A DNA stretch of 20,347 nucleotides from Planctomycetota bacterium (GTDB taxonomy: Bacteria; Planctomycetota; UBA1135; UBA2386): the NCBI GenBank assembly GCA_016793305.1, contig JAEUHU010000510.1, positions 1 through 20,347 of the forward strand, in the 5' to 3' direction. Positions 9,287 through 17,455 of the stretch are shown here, in pieces (position 1 is the first letter of the stretch; the number at the start of each line of letters is the position of its first letter). Below the pieces are notes generated by a model. That model worked only from the letters and a program-made list of their open reading frames with translations, had not been told where the DNA came from and did no database searches. Made by a program: the position numbers and the translations under genes.

Positions 9287-10996
9287 TCAACGCGACGACA
9301 ACACACGGATGCGCACGATCGAGTTCGTGTCGTCGCGGTGCACGTCGACACAGCCGACGTGGCGCTTCGGCAGACGGGACAGATCGAGAGGCTTGCCGTC
9401 GGCTCCGACGAACGACGCGGCGAGTTGCGCGAACAGGGGCGCGAGATCGACGTCGAACATGCCGGCCACCCGATCGCTGCCGAGCGCCTGCACCACCTGC
9501 GTGACCAGTTGGTCACGCCGCACACGAGACCGCCCGGCACTACGCCGTTCGTCGACCGCAGCGGCCACGGATTCTGCGTCACTGGCAACCAGGATCTCGT
9601 CGTCGCCGACCGCAACGAACGCGGACACTCGCTCGGGGCCGCGGCCCTGCAGCTCGAGCAGGTCGAACGAACGCCGCTCGCGCCCGGCGACGAGCTTGCC
9701 GAGCCCGGTGGTCTCGGCGACCCGCCGCAGGTCGGCGAACAAGTCGATCGCTGCTGTGCGACTCCTGGTGCGCAGTGCGTAGACGGAGTGCACTTCCGCT
9801 GCGGCATCGGGCGACCGCACGACGTGCAGTTGCACGGTGCCATGCTCTCCGAGCCGCGACACGACGTTGCGCTGGAAGTCGAGGCCGTAGTCGTCGTAGG
9901 CGTGTTCGAGGTCGTGCAGCAGGTGCTCGCCGCCGTGCGTGCGCGTGAACATCTGCGCCAGGTCGACCGACAGCACGAGCCCGCCGAGTCCTCCTCCCGG
10001 CAGTTCGCCGGCGAGGGTCTTGCCGGCGAGCGGCCGCACCGACGCGAACCAGCCGTCGAGCGTGGTCGCCAACGGCTCGGGGTCGGCCCCCTGGTGGTCG
10101 CGCGGCACGTCGAGCAGCAGCGTCGCCGCCAAGGCACCGTTCGGGGCGTCGATCGTCAGCAGGACGCTGCGTGCCGCATCGAGTCCGGACGTGCGCAACA
10201 GCGCCCCGGGCATGCCGTCCAGCGACGACCGCAGGTTGCGGCCGAGGCGCGGCCAATCGACGTAGACGTGCAGCGCTCCCGGGCCGGCGTTCGCCTGCGT
10301 GCGCAGCGACTGGTAGCGAGGGTCCGCAGCGAGGCCGGTCGCGGCCACCGGGCCGGTCCGTGCCGGAGCGCTGGCCGGTTGCAGCAGCGTGGCGAACGCC
10401 AACGAGTCGTTGCCGACCAGCAGGTCGTCGCCGACCAGGGCCAGCTCGACCTCGTGTCCGAGGTCGTCACGCGCTTCCCCGCTGCGCAGCCGGTAGGCCT
10501 GCTGCGCCCCGAATTGGCGGCCCGGGGCGGCGAGTTCGCCGGTCGCCAGCACCTGCTGCAGGCGCTGCGACTCGCGTTGCTGCAGACGAACGCGCAGCAC
10601 GAGCAGCGGCTGGCCGCGGTCGGGCACCACGCCGGTCAAGGCGATCTCGAGCTCGCCGACGCTGCGGGTCATCAGGCCGCGGACCAGCGCCAGCGCCTGC
10701 ATGCCGCCGTTCGGCGCCGGCGGGGCCTCGGCACCCGCCACACCCGCTGCCGCAGGGGTCGGCCCGAGCAGCACGCCGAGCGCCGGTTCGGCGAGCAGCC
10801 GCTGCACGGCACCCGGTTGGCCGCGGGTCGCCGAGGCCCCGGCGTCGAGGCTCAGGTAGGCCAGCGGTGCGGCCAGGCTGTCGACCAGGCGCGGCGCCTG
10901 CGCAGGGAGCGCAGCGGCGCAGGCCAAGGCGAGCCAGCAGCATGCAGGGCGGAGCACGAGGTTCGGGAACGCAACCGCGGTGCCATTCTGGGACAT
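9287..10996 (-). CDS. Secreted protein of unknown function
   Basis: 569 residues. I do not recognise the family with confidence. The ATG at 10996 follows an AAGAGGG ribosome-binding site (11005-11011) with an eight-base gap, which decides the start. The N-terminus is a signal peptide (LALACAAALPAQA), so the protein is exported. The rest alternates beta strands and amphipathic helices without Cys clusters or membrane spans. It includes an Ala/Pro/Gly stretch around residues 80-95, YVDWPRLGRNLRSSLDG near the middle, and repeated small units of the type GDDxLxVxxDxESxAAAV (GDDLLVGNDSLAFATLL and GDDEILVASDAESVAAAV). That repetition suggests an internally duplicated architecture. It faintly resembles DUF3352-type secreted proteins, but this is weak. 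It follows the sigma-54 activator gene after 101 bp on the same strand. Confidence 0.85.
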   Translation of the reverse strand: MSQNGTAVAFPNLVLRPACCWLALACAAALPAQAPRLVDSLAAPLAYLSLDAGASATRGQPGAVQRLLAEPALGVLLGPTPAAAGVAGAEAPPAPNGGMQALALVRGLMTRSVGELEIALTGVVPDRGQPLLVLRVRLQQRESQRLQQVLATGELAAPGRQFGAQQAYRLRSGEARDDLGHEVELALVGDDLLVGNDSLAFATLLQPASAPARTGPVAATGLAADPRYQSLRTQANAGPGALHVYVDWPRLGRNLRSSLDGMPGALLRTSGLDAARSVLLTIDAPNGALAATLLLDVPRDHQGADPEPLATTLDGWFASVRPLAGKTLAGELPGGGLGGLVLSVDLAQMFTRTHGGEHLLHDLEHAYDDYGLDFQRNVVSRLGEHGTVQLHVVRSPDAAAEVHSVYALRTRSRTAAIDLFADLRRVAETTGLGKLVAGRERRSFDLLELQGRGPERVSAFVAVGDDEILVASDAESVAAAVDERRSAGRSRVRRDQLVTQVVQALGSDRVAGMFDVDLAPLFAQLAASFVGADGKPLDLSRLPKRHVGCVDVHRDDTNSIVRIRVLSSR

Positions 10997-11097
10997 GAAT
11001 GCAACCCTCTTTGGAACAGTCTTCTACGTGCTGGCGGCGAGGCTTTGCCGGCGTGCTCGAACCGCACGGGTGCGCAGATCCCGCACACTCCGAGCCC

Positions 11098-12687
11098 TCA
11101 CTGCCAGCCAGCCAGCTTGTCGTACAGCGTGCGCCTGCCGATGCCGAGCAGCCGGGCCGCTTCGGCCTTGTTGCCGCGCGCCTGCGACAGGGCCCGTTCG
11201 ATCGCCCAGCGCTCGACCGCGGCGAGCTCGAACCCCGCCGGCGTCGGGCCACCGGTGGGTGCCGGCAACTCCTCGGGCGGCGGCAGCGCCTCGACGCGCA
11301 GCTCCCCGCCGTCGGCCATCGCCAGCAGCCGCAGCAACTCGTTGCGCAGCTGCCGCACGTTGCCGGGCCACGGCCGCGCCTTCAGCGCCGCCGCCAGGGC
11401 CGGCGAGATCGCGGGCGCCACGCCGCCGCGCTGCCGCGCTTCCTGCTGCAGGAACGCCTCGGCCAGCGGCACCAGGTCGTCGAGCCGCTGGCGCAGCGGC
11501 GGCAGCTGCACGGTCACCACCGCGAGGCGGAAGTAGAGGTCTTCGCGCAGCCGGCCGTCGGCGATCGCCTGGCGCGGGTCGCGGTTGGTCGCGGCGATCA
11601 CGCGCACGTCGAGCGAGAACTCGCGATCGGCGCCGAGCGGCCGCACCGTGCGATCCTCGAGCGCGCGCAGCAGCTTGGCCTGCAGGTCCAGGTCCATCTC
11701 GGTGACCTCGTCGAGGAACAGCGTGCCCCCCGCCGCCTGCCGCAACAGGCCGATGCGGTCGCGTTCGGCGCCGGTGTAGGCGCCACGCACGTGCCCGAAC
11801 AGTTCGCTCTCGAGCGTGCCGTCGGCGATCGCCGCGACGTTGACCGCGACGAACTCGCCGCGGCGCCGCGGCCCTTGCTGGTGCAGCGCGCGCGCGGCGA
11901 CCTCCTTGCCGGTGCCGCTCTCGCCGCACAGCAGCACCGGCAACTCGGTGTCGACGACGCGATCGAGCACGTGCAGGGCCCGCAGCAGGGCTGGCGACGT
12001 GCCGACCATCGACGCGAACGGATGGCGCAGGTCCTGGCGCAGCGGGGCGGGCGGTGCGGCGAGCACTTCGGCCTGCGCCTGCACGGTCGCCTGCAAGCTG
12101 CGGTTCTGCTCGGCGAGCTGGGCCGCCTGGGCGCGGTTCGCCGCCAGCAGGTCGTGCAGGTGCAGCACGATCGACCCCTGGTCGGCGAACGCCAGCAACC
12201 ACGACAGGTCGGCCTCGGTGAACGCCCCGGCCTGGAAGCGATGGTCCAGGTAGAGCGCCCCGAGCACTTCGTCGCCCTTGCGCAGCGGGGCACACAGCAC
12301 CGAACGCAGCCGCAGGTCGGCGACACTCTGCGCCGCCGCGAGATCGCTCGCCTGCGCGTCCTCGCTGAAGCGGCCCTCGCCACGTTCCAGCGCCTGCTGC
12401 AGGATCGTCGTCGACAGCTTGCGTTCGGGGTTCGCGACCGCCTCGCGCTCGAAGCTGCGCGCCACCTCGACCGCGAACCCCGGAGCCTTCGGGCTGCGCA
12501 CGACCAGGAAGCCGCGTTCGGCGCCGAACAGGCGCACGGCTTCGTCGACCAGCACGGTCAGCACCGCGGCCCGCGAATCGGCGGCGGCGAGGCGGCGGTT
12601 CAGCTCGAGGATCAGCAGCCAACGTTGCCGCTCGCGGTCGGGCAGGTCGCCGCGCAACCGGGCCAGGAAGTCCGACCAGCGGGTCAT
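11098..12687 (-). CDS. GAF-domain sigma-54-dependent transcriptional activator
   Basis: 529 residues. Bacterial enhancer-binding proteins use ATP to open sigma-54 RNA polymerase complexes. Residues about 30-180 form a GAF sensor domain ([30 protein letters not shown]), followed by a coiled coil (180-210). The AAA+ domain has Walker A GESGTGKE (255-262), the sigma-54 contact loop as GAYTGA (302-307) rather than the common GAFTGA, Walker B LFLDEV (323-328) and the arginine-finger stretch REDLYFRL (381-388). A Fis-type helix-turn-helix ends the protein (about 494-527, [19 protein letters not shown]). No receiver domain is present, so the signal is probably a small ligand or a protein acting through GAF. 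Its ATG overlaps the stop of the NifU-like gene (ATGA, 12684-12687), which suggests translational coupling. Confidence 0.92.
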   Translation of the reverse strand: MTRWSDFLARLRGDLPDRERQRWLLILELNRRLAAADSRAAVLTVLVDEAVRLFGAERGFLVVRSPKAPGFAVEVARSFEREAVANPERKLSTTILQQALERGEGRFSEDAQASDLAAAQSVADLRLRSVLCAPLRKGDEVLGALYLDHRFQAGAFTEADLSWLLAFADQGSIVLHLHDLLAANRAQAAQLAEQNRSLQATVQAQAEVLAAPPAPLRQDLRHPFASMVGTSPALLRALHVLDRVVDTELPVLLCGESGTGKEVAARALHQQGPRRRGEFVAVNVAAIADGTLESELFGHVRGAYTGAERDRIGLLRQAAGGTLFLDEVTEMDLDLQAKLLRALEDRTVRPLGADREFSLDVRVIAATNRDPRQAIADGRLREDLYFRLAVVTVQLPPLRQRLDDLVPLAEAFLQQEARQRGGVAPAISPALAAALKARPWPGNVRQLRNELLRLLAMADGGELRVEALPPPEELPAPTGGPTPAGFELAAVERWAIERALSQARGNKAEAARLLGIGRRTLYDKLAGWQ

Positions 12688-13037
12688 CCGTTCCCCAGGG
12701 CGCCGTACAGGGCCCGACACACCATCGCCTCGGCGTGGCGTTCGTGCGCGGCGAGCCCACCATGGCGGGCGAGCGCGTCGTGCAGCACGGCGGCGACCTC
12801 GCCGGTCGGCACGGCGACCAGCACTTCGGCGGCCAGTGCTGCGACCGCGAACACCGCCGGGCAGCCGGCGGCGCGCCAACGCAGCTCCTGCACCCGGCCA
12901 GAGCAGACGCGCAGGCTCAGTTCGACCCGATCGCCGCAGACCGGATGCTCGGCGGCCCCGCGCACCACGTCGGGGCCTTCGCACTCGCCGGCGCCGGTGC
13001 CTCGGCGCGCCCGTTCGCGCAGGCTCTCGGCGACCAT
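12684..13037 (-). CDS. NifU/IscU-like Fe-S cluster scaffold domain protein
   Basis: 117 residues. The central motif HPVCGDRVELSLRV (31-44) corresponds to the NPxCGD motif of IscU/SufU/NifU N-domains. GCPAV (58-62) corresponds to the GC(A/G)xS motif. A third cysteine, C107 in HAEAMVCRALYGAL, sits in the C-terminal helix where IscU-type proteins keep their third ligand. The three cysteines at 34, 59 and 107 support a scaffold-type fold. The N in NP is replaced by H, and the Gly/Asp-rich region around the second cysteine is reduced (no ASAS-type serine). It may therefore be a divergent scaffold or a derived family member without a scaffold role. No cysteine desulfurase gene lies in the window. 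It is coupled to the downstream sigma-54 activator by a 4-base overlap. Confidence 0.72.
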   Translation of the reverse strand: MVAESLRERARRGTGAGECEGPDVVRGAAEHPVCGDRVELSLRVCSGRVQELRWRAAGCPAVFAVAALAAEVLVAVPTGEVAAVLHDALARHGGLAAHERHAEAMVCRALYGALGNG

Positions 13038-13041
13038 GGGT

Positions 13042-13170
13042 TCAGGGACGCGAGGCCGCGCCGTCGGGAAGGCGATCGCCGGGTGCTTCGGCCGCGGCGC
13101 GGTCGAGCCACACGAACTCGTCGGCGAGGAAGGTGCAGCCCGAGGCCGCGAGCCACAGCAGCACGACCAC
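13042..13170 (-). CDS. Small predicted lipoprotein (42 aa)
   Basis: A GTG-initiated 42-residue frame lies between the lysA stop (13199) and the NifU-like gene, ending four bases before that gene's ATG. The N-terminus is a short hydrophobic stretch ending in a lipobox, LAASGC, with the lipidated cysteine at residue 12. A short soluble tail follows, starting TFLADEFVWLDR and ending in an Ala/Pro/Gly-rich segment. It lacks positive residues before the hydrophobic core unless a start further upstream is used; an upstream extension would enter the lysA coding end. In Proteobacteria a short lipoprotein (LptM/YifL) lies near lysA or dapF; this may be a parallel or a coincidence. The gene is too short for statistical certainty. 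Confidence 0.45.
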   Translation of the reverse strand: MVVLLWLAASGCTFLADEFVWLDRAAAEAPGDRLPDGAASRP

Positions 13171-13198
13171 GGCGCGAACGCAGGACCGCGGGCGGCGA

Positions 13199-14497
13199 CT
13201 AGAGGTGGAAGGTCTCATGCGCATCGATCTCGTTGGCCCACAGCTGCGCGAACGTGTCGCGGCGGCGCACCAGCGTCGCCACGCGGCCCTCGACGAGGAC
13301 CTCCGCGGGGCGCCGCCGGCTGTTGTAGTGCGACGCCATGCTGGCACCGTAGGCACCGGCGGCCAGGACCGCCAGCAGGTCACCCGGCCGGCACGGCGGC
13401 AGCGCCCGGCGCCGCGCCAGGAAGTCGCCGGTCTCACAGACCGGCCCGACCACGTCGACCAGCCGCTCGGCACCTGCACCCGGTCGCACCGGCACGATCG
13501 GATGCTCGGCCTGGTAGAGGGCCGGCCGCATCAGGTCGTTCATCGCCGCGTCGACCAGCAGGAAGTCGGTGCCGCCCTGCCGCTTCTCGCCGAGCACCGT
13601 GGTGACCAGAGCCCCGGCGTCGCCGACCAGGAAGCGGCCTGGCTCGACGACCGGGGTCCAGCCGCGCGCCTGCAGCCGCGGCCGCAGCGCCGCCGCGACG
13701 GCGCCGACGTCGAGCGCTTCGCCCTGGCCATAGGCGATGCCGAACCCGCCGCCGAGGTCGTAGTGCGTGAGGCCCTCGCGGCGCTCGGCGGCCCCGTCGG
13801 CGAACGCTTCGACGCGCGCCAGTGCCTCCTGGTAGGGCGCCACCGAACGCAGCTGGCTGCCGAGGTGCACGTGGTAGCCGACCAGCTCGAGCCAGCGCTC
13901 GCGCCGGATCGCCGCGATGACCGCGCCCGCGTCGGCCAGCGCGATACCGAACTTGTTGTCCTTCTTGCCGGTGCTGATGTAGGCGTGCGTGCCGGCGTCG
14001 ACGTCGGGGTTGAGCCGCACCGCCACTCGCACGCGCCGGCCCGCCGCGGCCCCGGCGGCGGCCAGCATCGGCAGTTCGTGCGCCGACTCGACGTTGAAGA
14101 ACAGGATGCCGGCGGTGACCGCGGCCTCGATCTCGAAGGCCTGCTTGGCGACACCGGCGAACACGGCCCCGGTGGTCGGCAGCCCGGCGGCGCGCAGCCG
14201 CTCGAGTTCGCCGCCGCTGACCAGGTCGAAGCCAGCCCCGCGCGCGTGCACGCGCCGCAACAGGCTCAGGTTGCCGTTCGCCTTCACCGCGTAGCAGATG
14301 TGGGCCGTCGGCCCGAACGCCGCGCGCACCGCGTCGATCCGCTGGTCGAGCGAACGGGCGCTGTAGACGTAGAGCGGCGTGCCGAAGCGCTCCGCGAGGG
14401 CTGCCACCGGCACGTCCTCGCACCACAGCTCGCCGGAGCGCCGGTGGAACTCGTCGCTGCCGGCACCAGGGCACGGTTCACGTTCGCTGGCGGCCAT
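13199..14497 (-). CDS. lysA: Diaminopimelate decarboxylase
   Basis: 432 residues. It decarboxylates meso-diaminopimelate to L-lysine with PLP, the last step of lysine biosynthesis. The PLP-binding lysine is K72 in CYAVKAN. HVHLGSQ (209-215) and the phosphate-binding GGGFG (249-253) follow in the barrel. EPGR (285-288) and CETGD (354-358) form the substrate and dimer-interface site of the C-terminal beta-barrel, and the AGAYGASMASHYNSRRRP segment is the classical LysA ending. Length and domain order fit the family. The ATG at 14497 begins just before the barrel. A 106-bp gap holding four 16-bp tandem repeats separates it from the sigma-factor gene upstream. A small lipoprotein and the NifU-like gene follow closely. 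Confidence 0.97.
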   Translation of the reverse strand: MAASEREPCPGAGSDEFHRRSGELWCEDVPVAALAERFGTPLYVYSARSLDQRIDAVRAAFGPTAHICYAVKANGNLSLLRRVHARGAGFDLVSGGELERLRAAGLPTTGAVFAGVAKQAFEIEAAVTAGILFFNVESAHELPMLAAAGAAAGRRVRVAVRLNPDVDAGTHAYISTGKKDNKFGIALADAGAVIAAIRRERWLELVGYHVHLGSQLRSVAPYQEALARVEAFADGAAERREGLTHYDLGGGFGIAYGQGEALDVGAVAAALRPRLQARGWTPVVEPGRFLVGDAGALVTTVLGEKRQGGTDFLLVDAAMNDLMRPALYQAEHPIVPVRPGAGAERLVDVVGPVCETGDFLARRRALPPCRPGDLLAVLAAGAYGASMASHYNSRRRPAEVLVEGRVATLVRRRDTFAQLWANEIDAHETFHL

Positions 14498-14531
14498 CGG
14501 GGTGCCATGCTGCCCGGCCGATCGCAGCGAC

Positions 14532-14595
14532 GCCAGTGCGAGTGGTTGCCAGTGCGAGTGGTGGCCGGTGCGAGTGGTGGCCGGTGCGAGCGGTG
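14532..14595. repeat. Four 16-bp tandem repeats upstream of lysA
   Basis: The unit GCCRGTGCGAGYGGTK is repeated four times without spacers at 14532, 14548, 14564 and 14580. Only positions 4, 12 and 16 vary. It fills most of the gap between the sigma-factor stop (14604) and the lysA start (14497). The contiguity argues against a CRISPR. Possible roles are a set of operator half-sites or a slippage-prone spacer. Confidence 0.9.
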
Positions 14596-14603
14596 GCGGC
14601 CGG

Positions 14604-15494
14604 TCAACCGCCGGCGTCGGAGCCGATCGGCGCCAGACGGGCTTTCAGGCGATCGAGCACGCGGCCGTGGATCTGGCAGATGCGCGACGCCGACAGCCGC
14701 AGCTTGCGCGCCACCTGCTTGCCGGTCAGTCCTTCGAGGTAGTGCAGCTGCAGCACGCGCCATTCGACCGGATCGAGACTCTGCCGGATCCGCTCCAGCA
14801 TCTCCTGCTGGTCGAGCCGCTCGATCGGCGACTCGAGGCCTTCGTCGGCCAGCTCCGCCATCTGGTCCTCGTCGGCCCCGGCGGCCGCCGCTTCGCGCCC
14901 GAACGCACCCGCGCGCACCAGGGTCGGATCGGCGCGGCGCAGCAGCGCTTCTTCGGTGATGCCGAGCGCCGCCGCGAGTTCGCTGTCGGTCGGTTCGCGT
15001 TCGAGCTCCATGCGCAGCCGCTGGCGCACCTCGTCGCGTTCGCGCAACCGGCGCCGGAACAGGCGCGGCAGGAAGTCCAGGTGGCGTAGCTCGTCGAGCA
15101 TCGCCCCGCGCACGCGGATCCGCATGAACGCGGAGAACGCGTCGCAGCGCGCCGGCTCGTAGGCTTCGATCGCCTGCATCAGCCCCCACAAGCCGGCATG
15201 GACCAGGTCGTGCACGTCGACGCTGCGAGGCAGCCGGGCGGCCAGGCCCGCCGCCATCGCCTCGACGATCGCACGATGCCGCTCGACCACCTGGGCCAGC
15301 AGCCGGTGCGCGCCGTTGCGGCGGTAGCGCTGCAGCAGCGCCTCGGTGGACTCGTCGACGCCCTCGGCAGCGGCGTCCCGCGCCCCGAGGGCGCCCTCGG
15401 CCGCACGGCTCGCAGCCCTCGGCCCACGACGAGTGGCCGCCCCACTCCCCGAGGGAAGAGGTTCTCTGGCGCCCGCGTTCGAGTTGCTCACCAT
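14604..15494 (-). CDS. FliA/WhiG-type RNA polymerase sigma factor
   Basis: 296 residues from the ATG at 15494. Region 2 (about 55-150) contains the core-binding and -10 recognition helices, with SVDVHDLVHAGLWGLMQAIEAY and FSAFMRIRVRGAMLDELRHLD, the pattern of the sigma-28 (FliA/WhiG/SigF) group. Region 3 (about 155-190: RMELEREPTDSELAAALGI) follows. Region 4 (about 225-285) has the helix-turn-helix LTGKQVARKLRLSASRICQIHGRVLDRLKARL. Residues 1-48 form an Ala/Arg-rich extension. An acidic insertion (about 200-222) separates regions 3 and 4. The family usually drives flagellar or stress genes and is held by an anti-sigma factor, but no flagellar or anti-sigma gene is in the window. The frame stays open up to a GTG at 15881, but I doubt the extension is translated. 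Confidence 0.88.
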   Translation of the reverse strand: MVSNSNAGAREPLPSGSGAATRRGPRAASRAAEGALGARDAAAEGVDESTEALLQRYRRNGAHRLLAQVVERHRAIVEAMAAGLAARLPRSVDVHDLVHAGLWGLMQAIEAYEPARCDAFSAFMRIRVRGAMLDELRHLDFLPRLFRRRLRERDEVRQRLRMELEREPTDSELAAALGITEEALLRRADPTLVRAGAFGREAAAAGADEDQMAELADEGLESPIERLDQQEMLERIRQSLDPVEWRVLQLHYLEGLTGKQVARKLRLSASRICQIHGRVLDRLKARLAPIGSDAGG

Positions 15495-15702
15495 GCTGCG
15501 ACTCAGGATCGAGGATCCATTCCGACAATCGCGCTTCGTGCGCTCGCAGGCCTTCGTCGCCGCGCGCTCTCGTCGAGCGATCGCGGCAGCACACGTCAGG
15601 ACGAAGCGTGCCTGCGGACGACGATGCACTTCAGAAGGAGCGAACGAGCGAGACGGTAGCACGAAACACCATGTCGGTGCAACGGCGTGTCCATGCGGAT
15701 CG

Positions 15703-15717
15703 ACGTGAGACTCACGT
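15703..15717. promoter_or_regulatory. Inverted repeat upstream of the sigma-factor gene (possible operator)
   Basis: ACGTGAG-A-CTCACGT is a perfect 7-bp inverted repeat with a one-base centre, seven bases before a second palindrome. It lies about 210 bp upstream of the sigma-factor start. A role as a protein-binding site is inferred from symmetry only. Confidence 0.4.
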
Positions 15718-15724
15718 TCGTCGT

Positions 15725-15752
15725 CACGATCATGATCGTGATCGTGATCGTG
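15725..15752. promoter_or_regulatory. 16-bp palindrome plus ATCGTG triplicate
   Basis: CACGATCATGATCGTG (15725-15740) is a perfect 16-bp palindrome. Its right end begins three tandem ATCGTG units (15735-15752). Read on the minus strand this would encode an HDHDHD run in the doubtful sigma-factor extension; read as DNA it looks like an operator with reiterated half-sites. Confidence 0.4.
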
Positions 15753-15877
15753 ATGTGGCTCGAGTTGGTGCTGCCGATCGTCACCACCCGCGAGTGCGCG
15801 CCACTCCACCACGCACGCAGCATCACGCAGCGACGCTCGCCCACCACACGCGCGAACACGAGCCGGCGACGGACGAT

Positions 15878-16345
15878 TCACGCATCGACCGCGTGCACGT
15901 GCAGATCGAGCCGAGCCAGCACGGCGCGCTCGGCTCGGCGCATGCGCTGGCGATCGCGCGCGCGCACGTCGTCGTAGCCGAGCGTGTGCAGCAGGCCGTG
16001 CACGACGTAGAGCGCGACCTCGGCCCGGGCCGCGTGCCCTTTGCTGCGGGCGACCCGCCGCGCGGTCTCGACGCTGACGACGATCTCCGCCCCGCCGTCG
16101 AGTTCGAACGACATCACGTCGGTCGGCGTCGGGTCGCCGAGATGGACGTCGTGCAGGGCCGCGATCTCGGCATCGTCGGTCAGCAGCAGCGACACCGGCA
16201 GATCCGGGCGCTCGGCGAATTCCAGGGTCGCCTGCACCACATCCCGCACGAACGCCACCGGCGTGCGCGGCCGACCCCGGTCCAGCAGTTCGAGCTGCAG
16301 GCGCGCGGCCGCAGCCTGACGCCGAGTCCGGCGGGGCGCCGCCAT
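15878..16345 (-). CDS. ybeY: Endoribonuclease YbeY (rRNA maturation factor)
   Basis: 155 residues from the ATG at 16345. An in-frame GTG at 16375 overlaps the phoH stop (GTGA) and would add ten residues. The same kind of overlap is used at purA/uppS, so this alternative is real. YbeY is a metal-dependent RNase for 16S rRNA 3' end maturation and 70S quality control. The family landmarks are SLLLTDDAEIAALHDVHLG (52-70), PTDVMSFEL (74-82) and the metal site HGLLHTLGYDD (116-126). The first two ligands are H116 and H120, but the third ligand position (126) is Asp instead of His. It lies directly downstream of phoH, the usual neighbour of ybeY, which supports the identification strongly. Confidence 0.93.
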   Translation of the reverse strand: MAAPRRTRRQAAAARLQLELLDRGRPRTPVAFVRDVVQATLEFAERPDLPVSLLLTDDAEIAALHDVHLGDPTPTDVMSFELDGGAEIVVSVETARRVARSKGHAARAEVALYVVHGLLHTLGYDDVRARDRQRMRRAERAVLARLDLHVHAVDA

Positions 16346-16371
16346 CTCGCGCCGGGCGGACGCCGCCCGCT

Positions 16372-17364
<993 letters not shown>

Positions 17365-17455
17365 GTGGCGGCGAGTCTACGCAGGGATCCGGCGATTGGA
17401 GGCGCATTCTCGTCGGGCGCTCGTTCGCCGGACCGCGTCGGTCGTCCCGGACGGC

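Larger units (their letters stand above)
15495..15877. other. Gene-free stretch between ybeY and the sigma-factor gene
   Basis: 383 bp with no convincing gene. It holds two adjacent palindromes (15703-15717 and 15725-15740) and three copies of ATCGTG (15735-15752). The remainder (15495-15702 and 15753-15877) shows no promoter, terminator or RNA that I can support. The local composition is visibly less G+C-rich than the flanking genes. Confidence 0.6.

Noticed and set aside
10997..11020. Possible -12 element of a sigma-54 promoter (GGTTGCAT) before the secreted-protein gene
   Set aside because: No GG of the -24 element is found at the required spacing, and the sequence overlaps the ribosome-binding site.
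14532..14595. Short CRISPR-like array
   Set aside because: The repeats are contiguous, with no spacers and a unit of only 16 bp; no cas genes are present.
15687..15977. Plus-strand frame with a hydrophobic stretch (TIMIVIVIVMWLELVL)
   Set aside because: The hydrophobic run is just the translation of the palindrome and ATCGTG repeats. The rest is Arg/Ser/Thr-rich and overlaps ybeY antisense, with no ribosome-binding site.
17365..17400. TAGACT as a -10 box for phoH on the minus strand
   Set aside because: No -35-like sequence lies at 16-18 bases, and the hexamer is only eleven or so bases from the ATG.
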